Shown: positions 58,886 to 64,000 of the stretch, one piece after another
Layout: the number at the start of each line of letters is the position of its first letter
How positions within the stretch are numbered: position 1 is the stretch's first letter
DNA from: Actinomycetes bacterium
GTDB taxonomy: Bacteria > Bacillota > Sulfobacillia > Sulfobacillales > JAIMBI01
NCBI GenBank assembly: GCA_023565505.1
Contig: JAIMBI010000012.1
Coordinates: 19,917-83,916 of the forward strand
Length of the DNA: 64,000 nt
Direction: 5' to 3'
The notes under the pieces: model-generated
Databases searched by the model: none
The model's input: the letters and a program-made list of their open reading frames with translations, nothing else
Told to the model about the DNA's origin: nothing
Program-made: the position numbers and the translations under genes

Positions 58886-59816
58886 CGGGCTGCCGCTCTT
58901 GGTCCTGGTCGGGCCCACCGCGGCGGGCAAGAGCGCACTGGCGCTCGCCTGGGCAGAGGCCGTGGGGGCGGAGATCATCGCGGCGGACTCGACCACCGTC
59001 TACCGCGGATTGGACATCGGGACCGCCAAGCCGTCGCCGGCCGACCGGGCCCGCGTGCCCCACCACGCCCTGGACTTGGTGGACCCGACGGAGACGTTCT
59101 CCGTGGCCCGGTTCCAGGCGGTGGCCGACCGGGCGGCGGTGGAGATCACGGCGCGGGGACGGTTGCCGCTCCTGGTGGGCGGGACGGGCCTGTGGATCCG
59201 CGCCGTCGTGCAGCATTTCCCCTTCCCGACGGCCGAGGACCCCGCGGGCGAGGCCCGCGCCCGCCGGTGGGCGGAACGCTTGGACGACGCGGCGCTCCGC
59301 CGGCGACTCCGCCTGGTCGACCCGGAAAGCTTCGCGCGCATCGCGGCGGGCGACCGGCGGCGGACGCTGCGGGCCCTCGCGGTCTTCTGGGGCACCGGGC
59401 GGCACCTGGTCCGGCATCCGGGCCACACGCCCTACCGCGCTTTGATCGTCGGCGTGACGCGACCCCGCGAGGTGCTGGCCCGCCGTATCGCCGAACGGGC
59501 CCGGGCGCAACTGGAGGCCGGGCTGTTGGACGAGGTTCTCGGACTCCTGCGGCGGGGCGTGCCGCCGGACGCCCCCGCGATGCGGGCGCTGGGGTACCGT
59601 GAAGGCGTGGCTTGGGCCCGCGGCCGGCTGGCCCGGCACGAGGTGTTGCCGCTCATGATCCGGCACAACCGGCAGTACGCCAAGCGGCAGATGACGTGGT
59701 TCCGACGCGAGCCCGGGGTGCGATGGATCGATCTCGAGGCGACGGGGGAGGCCGCCGCCTTGGCGCAGGTCGTGGGGTGGACCCGAGCGTTCCTTCAGCG
59801 ACAGAACACGTGCTGA
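58872..59816 (+). CDS. miaA: tRNA dimethylallyltransferase MiaA
   Basis: 314 residues, TTG start overlapping mutL. 'LLVLVGPTAAGKSALALAWAEAVGAEIIAADSTTVYRGLDIGTAKPS' (P-loop 14-21), 'VPHHALDLVDPTETFSVARFQ', 'LPLLVGGTGLWIRAVV', 'RRRTLRALAVF', 'IRHNRQYAKRQMTWFRRE'. It adds the isopentenyl group to A37 of UNN-reading tRNAs. The usual DSMQVYR reads DSTTVYR. No hfq follows; the next gene is convergent and overlaps by 22 bp. Confidence 0.95.
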   Translation: MVGDDGLPLLVLVGPTAAGKSALALAWAEAVGAEIIAADSTTVYRGLDIGTAKPSPADRARVPHHALDLVDPTETFSVARFQAVADRAAVEITARGRLPLLVGGTGLWIRAVVQHFPFPTAEDPAGEARARRWAERLDDAALRRRLRLVDPESFARIAAGDRRRTLRALAVFWGTGRHLVRHPGHTPYRALIVGVTRPREVLARRIAERARAQLEAGLLDEVLGLLRRGVPPDAPAMRALGYREGVAWARGRLARHEVLPLMIRHNRQYAKRQMTWFRREPGVRWIDLEATGEAAALAQVVGWTRAFLQRQNTC

Positions 59817-60682
59817 CCGATCCGGGTGACGACGTCGAGCGATCGGATCCAGGGATCCGTGGCCAGGTCGGGGTTGTAGAAGTACAGGGCGCCGTGGGTC
59901 GGATCCCATCCCTCCAGGGCGGCCCGGGCCGCGGCCACGGCCAGCGGCGTGACGGGCAGGTTCACGCGGCCGTCGGCCACGCTCTCGAACTGTCCCGGTT
60001 GGAAGACGACGCCGGCGATGGTCGGGGGGAAGCCGGGGGCCCGGGTGCGGTTCAAGACCACGGCGCCGACGGCGACCATGCCGAGAAACGGCTGGTTGCC
60101 CGCTTCGGCTTGGATCACGTGGGCGAGGAGCATCACGTCCTGGGCGCTGTACGCCGGCGCCGCCGCGCCCGCCGGGGCCGCTGGGGCCGCGTACGTCGCG
60201 CCGGGAACCGGACCCGGGTACGGGATGACCAGGGTCTGGCCCGGCTCCAGGCGGTCGGTCGCCAGACGGTTCTGGTGCCAGAGCAGCACGAGGGGGACCC
60301 CGAACCGCCGGGCGATCTGGGCCAGCGTGTCGCCCGGCTGGACGACGTACCGGCCGGGGACCACCAAATCCCGACCTGCGTCGATGAGCGTGCTGGTGCC
60401 GAGGTCGTTGGCCGCCTGGAGGGCGGCCACCGTCGTGTCGAACCGGCGGGCCAGCGCCCAGAGGGTGTCGCCCCAGCGAATGCGGTACAGCCGGGGGGGT
60501 TCGGCTACGGGGGCACGCCAGCGGACCGGTCGGGGCTGCGGCGGTGCCGCCCGTTCGGGATGCCGGGCGGGTTCCACCCGCACCGGGACCGGCGGCGGCG
60601 CAGCGGCGGCGACGACGAGCCAGGTGGAGGCGACGAACAGCGACAGCGCGTGGCGTTCCGACGTTCCGGCCAGGATGCGCAC
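59795..60682 (-). CDS. LysM-SleB-type cell wall hydrolase
   Basis: 295 residues from GTG 60682 with GGGAGGA 8 nt upstream. Signal peptide-like '[16 protein letters not shown]' then a Pro/Arg-rich stretch, two LysM domains ('[29 protein letters not shown]' and '[29 protein letters not shown]'), and a Hydrolase_2/SleB-CwlJ domain ('[51 protein letters not shown]') with the catalytic Glu in QAEAG. A spore cortex-lytic or sporulation wall enzyme. Between it and spoVK (60683-60944) there is only leader sequence. Confidence 0.93.
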   Translation of the reverse strand: MRILAGTSERHALSLFVASTWLVVAAAAPPPVPVRVEPARHPERAAPPQPRPVRWRAPVAEPPRLYRIRWGDTLWALARRFDTTVAALQAANDLGTSTLIDAGRDLVVPGRYVVQPGDTLAQIARRFGVPLVLLWHQNRLATDRLEPGQTLVIPYPGPVPGATYAAPAAPAGAAAPAYSAQDVMLLAHVIQAEAGNQPFLGMVAVGAVVLNRTRAPGFPPTIAGVVFQPGQFESVADGRVNLPVTPLAVAAARAALEGWDPTHGALYFYNPDLATDPWIRSLDVVTRIGQHVFCR

Positions 60683-60944
60683 GGACAATCCTCCCTTGCT
60701 CTTCCGGGAACAACGCCGGTCTGGACCCACGGACGCCCGGAGCCCGTCACGACGGCTGTCCGGACAGGAGACGGCTTGGCGCCCGTCCGTGTCCCGCGGA
60801 CGCGACGCCGTGTTCCCAGGGTATGCGCCCGAGGGCTCTGGGTTGTCTTGGAATCCGTGGCGGCCGGCTGCCAACGTCGCGGCGGGGAGAGTGGGCAAAC
60901 CTCCCGTGCGTATGATGGGGCGGAGGGCAAGGGAGGGAACGACC

Positions 60945-61520
60945 ATGCGCCCGGGTGCGGATCGCGAGCCGGACAATGCCCGCGACGTGATCCGGTGGGT
61001 GGAGGCGGGGCGGCTGACCCCGGCGGAAGCTCTCGGGCGGCTCCGCCGCCTGGACGGGCGACCGGCCCCGCCCTCGGGCATCCGCGCGCCCGAGGACCAT
61101 GTCCACACCGCGGAGCACGTGTGGCGGGAGATCGACAGCCTGGTCGGCTTGAAGGAGGTCAAGCGGCAGATCCGGGAGATCTGGGCGTTCGTCGAGATCC
61201 AGCGCCGTCGCGGGGCCGTGGGGCTGGCCACGGAGGCCCAGACGTTGCACATGATCTTCCGGGGGGCCCCGGGTACCGGCAAGACGACGGTCGCCCGTCT
61301 CGTCGGGCGCCTGTTCGCGGCCCTCGACGTCCTGCCCAAGGGGCACCTGGTCGAGGTGGAGCGGGCCGACCTGGTCGGTGAGTACATCGGTCACACGGCC
61401 CAGAAGACCCGCGAGGTGATTCGCCGCGCCATGGGCGGCGTGATGTTCGTCGACGAGGCGTACAGCCTGGCGCGGGGCGGCGAGAAGGATTTCGGCAAGG
61501 AGGCCATCGACACGCTGGTC
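60945..61520 (+). pseudogene. spoVK: spoVK, 5' part only, interrupted after codon 192
   Basis: Starts at ATG 60945 with AGGGAGGGA upstream. Residues 60-192 are canonical stage V sporulation protein K, a CbbX-like AAA+ ATPase of the mother cell: '[24 protein letters not shown]', '[24 protein letters not shown]' (Walker A 107-114), '[28 protein letters not shown]', Walker B '[28 protein letters not shown]'. Homology ends exactly here, where SpoVK proteins continue with a K..MED-type helix, sensor 1 and the lid. The frame runs 51 unrelated codons to a stop at 61676. So the gene is split by the element that follows. The 3' half is not in the window. Confidence 0.93.
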
Positions 61521-61531
61521 AACACCTATGT

Positions 61532-61918
61532 TTGCGTTTTTGGTATCGAACCGAGTGCCACTGGCCCCTCGGACAACGCTATTACTCGGACGACTTTTTG
61601 GAGCGGACAAGCCATCGCTTTGAGGCGCGGCTCCCGGAACTCATCGAACTGTATTATGGAGAACAGAAGAGCCTGAAGGAGATTGAGCAGGCAACGGGTA
61701 TTCCATGGTATGGCATCAAGTACCTTTTTCACCTGTATGGGATTCGTCGGATGACGCTCAAAGAACGGGGGCGACTGCGCCGTCTAAAGGACAGAAACCA
61801 AGTAGAACACTTATATCGGGAAAAGCACTTCTCCGTGGTGACGATTGCACGATTGTTAGATCGATCACCGACCTATGTCCGCTCGGTTCTCCGTGACATC
61901 GAGGAGAGCGATACATGA
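61532..61918 (+). CDS. Double-HTH DNA-binding protein at left end of element
   Basis: 128 residues, first gene inside the element; the track uses TTG 61532. Two helix-turn-helix-like stretches: '[26 protein letters not shown]' (~47-72) and '[24 protein letters not shown]' (~100-123), joined by a basic segment ('[18 protein letters not shown]'). Size and place would suit an excisionase/recombination directionality factor or a regulator, but no family was recognised. No recombinase catalytic residues are seen. Less GC-rich than host genes. Confidence 0.65.
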   Translation: MRFWYRTECHWPLGQRYYSDDFLERTSHRFEARLPELIELYYGEQKSLKEIEQATGIPWYGIKYLFHLYGIRRMTLKERGRLRRLKDRNQVEHLYREKHFSVVTIARLLDRSPTYVRSVLRDIEESDT

Positions 61919-61949
61919 CACGACCTCAGGGCAAGCCTGTCAGGGGTGC

Positions 61950-61976
61950 GCGTATCATCAGGATGGGAGGATACGC
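61950..61976. repeat. Inverted repeat GCGTATC / GATACGC
   Basis: Seven-bp arms separated by 13 nt, in the 98-bp gap between the double-HTH gene and the acidic-protein gene of the element. Could be an operator or a recombination-protein site; the adjoining double-HTH protein is a natural candidate binder. Confidence 0.4.
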
Positions 61977-62016
61977 CAGCCCCACCAGCGAACCCTGAAG
62001 CGGGGTGATTTGTCAC

Positions 62017-62382
62017 GTGAATGACGCAGCAACACGCCGGGAAGAACTGCGCCGCGCCATCGAAGACCGTATTCATGCCCTGTTCGGAACCCGACCTCGT
62101 ACCGGGGATTATTACGAGGACTTTTATGGGGACGGCACGCGGTTCCAGGGTTCCGACGAAGACTACAAGTGGCTTGAGGAAACCTTTGGCATTACGGAAG
62201 AAGAAGACGTGCGCTGGCAACTGATCGAGGAGGACCATTACTACGGGGAGACGACCGAGGAAAGAGAGACCGGGGAGCCTGATGAGCTTCGACCGTGGCT
62301 TGACGACGATGAAGCCGTCTGCGCGTTTCTGGAGGACCTGAAGCGAAAGTACGAGTCGGTGGCCGCCACCTATCCTGGATAA
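62017..62382 (+). CDS. Acidic hypothetical protein of the element
   Basis: 121 residues from GTG 62017, preceded by GGGGTGAT; the track start is 12 bp earlier. Very acidic and rich in Tyr, Glu and Asp ('YYEDFYGDGTRFQGSDEDYKWLEETFGITEEEDVRW'). No domain recognised. Small acidic proteins of this kind are common in phage genomes, some as DNA mimics, but nothing here shows that role. Confidence 0.6.
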   Translation: MNDAATRREELRRAIEDRIHALFGTRPRTGDYYEDFYGDGTRFQGSDEDYKWLEETFGITEEEDVRWQLIEEDHYYGETTEERETGEPDELRPWLDDDEAVCAFLEDLKRKYESVAATYPG

Positions 62383-62390
62383 ACAAAAAA

Positions 62391-62416
62391 CCGGGCTCCC
62401 TATTCAGGGAGCCCGG
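62391..62416 (-). terminator. Intrinsic terminator of the holin-like gene
   Basis: CCGGGCTCCCT-ATTC-AGGGAGCCCGG, 11-bp perfect arms, with AAACAAAAAA on the plus-strand left side. On the minus strand this is a stem-loop followed by TTTTTTGTTT, a textbook terminator 10 bp after the holin-like stop. It also sits 8 bp after the convergent acidic-protein gene. Confidence 0.9.
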
Positions 62417-62426
62417 ACAGACCCAC

Positions 62427-62879
62427 TTAGTTGGCCTTGGTTTGCGTGGCGTCCACAGCCGCCGCGACAGCCTTTTCCGCGTCAGCCTTGGCGTCGGCTT
62501 GGATCTGTGCGGGATTCTTTGCCGCCTCGGCGCGGAAGGCGCGGACACCGGCGTTCAGAGCGGCGTCCAGGACCGGACCCGTCAGGCTCAGACCGTGCGT
62601 ATGAGCGACCTGAATCAGCCGTCCGGCGATCTCCTGGCTGGCCTGCTCTTCCGTCATACCAGCCGTCGCCTGAAGGGCTCCCGGCAGGATGACGTGGAGA
62701 AGGTGGTCAGCCGCCTGGACCTCACTGATAAAGCGGTCAGCCTGGGCTTTGCCCAAGTGAGCCTCCAAGAGACCCTGAACCCTGGGACGTTCGGCCACGA
62801 CCACGTAAGCCAACGCGACTCCGGCGAGTTCAGCCAAACCGGACAAAACTTGACTCACGACAGCGGGCGGAATGGGCAT
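62427..62879 (-). CDS. Phage holin-like protein (LLH type)
   Basis: 150 residues, ATG with AAGGAGG ~9 nt upstream. N-terminal hydrophobic segment ('VVSQVLSGLAELAGVALAYVVVAE', ~7-30), a helical middle, then 'MTEEQASQEIAGRLIQVAHTHGLSLTGPVLDAALNAGVRAFRAEA', like the 'AxxxxxxxGixlxxxxlxxxIEAAV' end of LL-H family holins, and an Ala/Lys-rich tail. Followed at once by a strong terminator, as expected for the end of a late operon. Family call is by pattern only. Confidence 0.55.
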   Translation of the reverse strand: MPIPPAVVSQVLSGLAELAGVALAYVVVAERPRVQGLLEAHLGKAQADRFISEVQAADHLLHVILPGALQATAGMTEEQASQEIAGRLIQVAHTHGLSLTGPVLDAALNAGVRAFRAEAAKNPAQIQADAKADAEKAVAAAVDATQTKAN

Positions 62880-62920
62880 GTGGGATTCCTCCTTGATGCA
62901 GCATGTGGTTCCATAAGGGA

Positions 62921-63373
62921 TTACCGAGAAGGGGGGATGATCTGTGTCCCTGACTTAGCGGCTTTCAACGCCAACAGGATCGGCCACGTAATCTCGTGAA
63001 TCCCGGTCCCTTGGCCGGTATGGTGAGGGCGGCAGAGGACGACGAGATTCCGAATGTCGTCGGGGCTAGTAATAGGGTCAGTGAGATGCCGACTGAAGCC
63101 ATAAGGGTCAAGGAGACGAAGCGTCTCTTGGACTTGATCGGGATCGAGGTCGTTCCACAGGCTCCACTCGAACCAGTGGTGCGTTTCCAGGTTCTCCCTG
63201 GACCCACAGATCCAGCAGGGGAGCCCCATTTCCTGCACCAGAATGTGGTGGTTTTTGCGGTACTCCTCTGCGGTGGGATCTTCCAGCCGCTTGACGTGTT
63301 CCGGGACTAGCACTTTCTCCGTCAAATGACGGACAATTTCGTGCGCGGCGACGACGGACTCCAAAAATGTCAT
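62921..63373 (-). CDS. HNH nuclease-like phage protein
   Basis: 150 residues. Two Cys pairs/His residues in the HNH arrangement: 'MGLPCWICGSRENLETHHWFEWSLWNDLDP' (CxxC ... THH) and 'NLVVLCRPHHTGQGTGIHEITWP' (N..LCxxHH...GIH). It would be a zinc-stabilised nicking or cutting nuclease, typical of phage packaging or homing genes. Starts 18 bp from the divergent next gene. Upstream of the holin-like gene on the same strand. Confidence 0.75.
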   Translation of the reverse strand: MTFLESVVAAHEIVRHLTEKVLVPEHVKRLEDPTAEEYRKNHHILVQEMGLPCWICGSRENLETHHWFEWSLWNDLDPDQVQETLRLLDPYGFSRHLTDPITSPDDIRNLVVLCRPHHTGQGTGIHEITWPILLALKAAKSGTQIIPPSR

Positions 63374-63391
63374 CCTTTCGGGAGGGATACG

Positions 63392-63721
63392 ATGCTAACG
63401 GTCGTGGTCATGGGGACTTTATCAAATGGATTGAGCGGAGCAGCATGGCGCAAGGGCGGGACCCAATATCGCCTCAACGCCTTGATCGAGGCCATAGAGA
63501 CCATCGGCGGAGAGGTCGCCGCGATTCAGTTCCCCAACCGGACTTTTGGCCTAACCGACATTCGGTACGCGCTAACGGTGCGGGTGCCGTCCAAAGAGAT
63601 TCGGGATAAAGTGCTGGCGCTGCCCCGTTTGCCGCTGCGAGGCTGGGGATTTCGGGCTGACGAGTGGGTGAAAGAAGCTGTCGCCCGAGCGGAGACGGCT
63701 CCGCGTAAGGCGGTTGTGTAG
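63392..63721 (+). CDS. Hypothetical protein of the element
   Basis: 109 residues from ATG 63392 (GGAGGG seven nt upstream; the longer track start overlaps the divergent HNH gene). 'VVVMGTLSNGLSGAAWRKGGTQYRLNALIEAIETIGGEVAAIQFPNRTFGLTDIRYALTVRVP' appears an alpha/beta fold; basic C-terminus. Not recognised. Followed by a clear terminator. Confidence 0.65.
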   Translation: MLTVVVMGTLSNGLSGAAWRKGGTQYRLNALIEAIETIGGEVAAIQFPNRTFGLTDIRYALTVRVPSKEIRDKVLALPRLPLRGWGFRADEWVKEAVARAETAPRKAVV

Positions 63722-63734
63722 AGACAGGAGTAGG

Positions 63735-63767
63735 ACCGGGGCAGCCGACCCTGCCCCGGTCTTTCTT
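63735..63767 (+). terminator. Intrinsic terminator
   Basis: ACCGGGGCAG-CCGACC-CTGCCCCGGT, 10-bp arms, then CTTTCTT. Ends the preceding plus-strand gene and overlaps the stop of the minus-strand coiled-coil gene by 2 bp. Confidence 0.85.
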
Positions 63768-63923
63768 ATTGAGCGGGGGCGACTGGCTTAAGGGCGTTGA
63801 AAGCCTGACCGGCGGCGGCCAAGACTGCGGCGTACTGCTGGTGCAGTTGGTTGTACTGCGCCTGGAGATTTGTGACCTGAGCCTGAGCAGCGGTGGCCTG
63901 CTGTTGGGCGGCCTCGATCTGGC
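63766..63923 (-). pseudogene. 3' remnant of coiled-coil phage gene, cut by IS end
   Basis: About 52 codons, too short for the track: '...SQIEAAQQQATAAQAQVTNLQAQYNQLHQQYAAVLAAAGQAFNALKPVAPAQ' (Gln/Ala-rich heptad-like coiled coil) ending in TAA. Upstream the frame meets a TAA at once inside the IS-like end, with no start codon, so the 5' part has been separated by insertion. Similar Ala/Gln coiled coils occur in phage tail or lysis (spanin/Rz-like) proteins. Confidence 0.6.
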
Positions 63924-64000
63924 TGTCAACGCCGGTTTAAATTTGATCCACTTGCGCCGGTCAAAATTGACCCACCTGCGGACTCCCCCAGCGAGGTGGG
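63924..64000. mobile_element. End of an IS21-family-like element (runs off window)
   Basis: Begins TGTCAACGCCGG and contains two adjoining ~24-bp imperfect direct repeats, both of the form CGCCGGT..AAATT.GA.CCAC.TG (63930-63954 and 63955-63978). A TGT terminus with several inner repeats of this type is characteristic of IS21-family ends (transposase-binding sites). The IstA/IstB genes would lie to the right. It interrupts the coiled-coil gene. Confidence 0.7.

Larger units (their letters stand above)
61521..64000. mobile_element. Prophage-like or skin-like element inserted in spoVK (left part)
   Basis: From 61521 base composition falls sharply to near 50-55% GC while everything before is far more GC-rich, and gene content changes to phage-like: double-HTH protein, holin-like protein, HNH nuclease, coiled-coil protein, with genes on both strands and T-tract terminators not used by the host. 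Left junction lies within or next to '...GACACGCTGGTCAA|CACC' in spoVK. Right end, integrase/recombinase and attachment repeats are outside the window. An assembly chimera is the alternative. Confidence 0.75.

Noticed and set aside
61532-61918. Site-specific recombinase of the element
   Set aside because: 128 aa with two HTH stretches; no serine-recombinase N-terminal catalytic Ser motif and no tyrosine-recombinase R..HxxR..Y pattern.

Overview
The window comes from a very GC-rich, endospore-forming member of the Bacillota. Two things point there. One is sporulation genes: ytrH with a ytrI-like partner, ylzJ, a SpoIIIE/FtsK translocase, a YhbH-like protein, pdaB, a DacF-like carboxypeptidase, a SleB-like hydrolase and spoVK. 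The other is Bacillus-type gene order: RNase J / tepA / ylzJ / spoIIIE, cinA ... recA / recX ... ymdB, and mutS / mutL / miaA ... spoVK. Coding density is high, GTG and TTG starts are common and genes often overlap by 4 bp. A class such as Thermaerobacteria/Symbiobacteriia-like or Limnochordia-like is possible, but I cannot fix it from the sequence. No rRNA, tRNA or CRISPR array was recognised.

Layout. (1) 1-7.3 kb: housekeeping and sporulation genes (RNase J 3' end, ytrH/ytrI-like pair, tepA-ylzJ-uppP-ftsK, a small DUF2892 gene with an in-frame TGA, a DUF444/YhbH-like gene, a flavin-binding PNPOx-like gene). (2) 7.5-23.0 kb: one run of 16 co-directional, often overlapping genes for CoA-thioester catabolism. 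It has a DUF35 zinc-ribbon protein, a thiolase-superfamily protein lacking the usual cysteine, two MaoC-type hydratases, six family III (CaiB/BaiF) CoA-transferases or racemases, an SDR, a tandem desulforedoxin-like protein, two crotonases, an acyl-CoA synthetase and a nitronate monooxygenase/FabK-type flavoprotein. (3) 23.0-34.6 kb: a second catabolic block with an amidohydrolase, an alpha/beta hydrolase, a true thiolase, a hotdog thioesterase, a PHP protein, four acyl-CoA dehydrogenases, a dual-specificity phosphatase, an HTH-only Lrp-like regulator and a stand-alone LON-domain protein. Together they look able to activate, racemise, dehydrogenate, hydrate and cleave branched or cyclic acyl-CoAs. 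(4) 34.7-39.3 kb: rodZ-like, dacF-like, pdaB, and a birA-bioY unit behind a clear BirA operator. (5) 39.5-51.9 kb: an MFS transporter, a membrane protein plus FtsH-like protease, cinA behind an attenuator-like leader, a DEAD-box helicase, recA-recX, ymdB, a dipeptidase and pepA. (6) 52-60.7 kb: a GH18 protein, DedA, and a ppx/gppA-like-mutS-mutL-miaA operon that seems to start from a nearly leaderless promoter, then a LysM/SleB-like hydrolase.

(7) From about 61.52 kb composition drops from very GC-rich to roughly balanced. spoVK is cut in mid-domain, right after the conserved 'KEAIDTLV', and phage-like genes follow: a double-HTH protein, a holin-like protein and an HNH nuclease. At 63,924 the tail of another gene is cut by what looks like the end of an IS21-family element. 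The best reading is a prophage or 'skin-like' intervening element inserted in a sporulation gene. Its recombinase and right end lie outside the window, so regulated excision is a hypothesis, not an observation.
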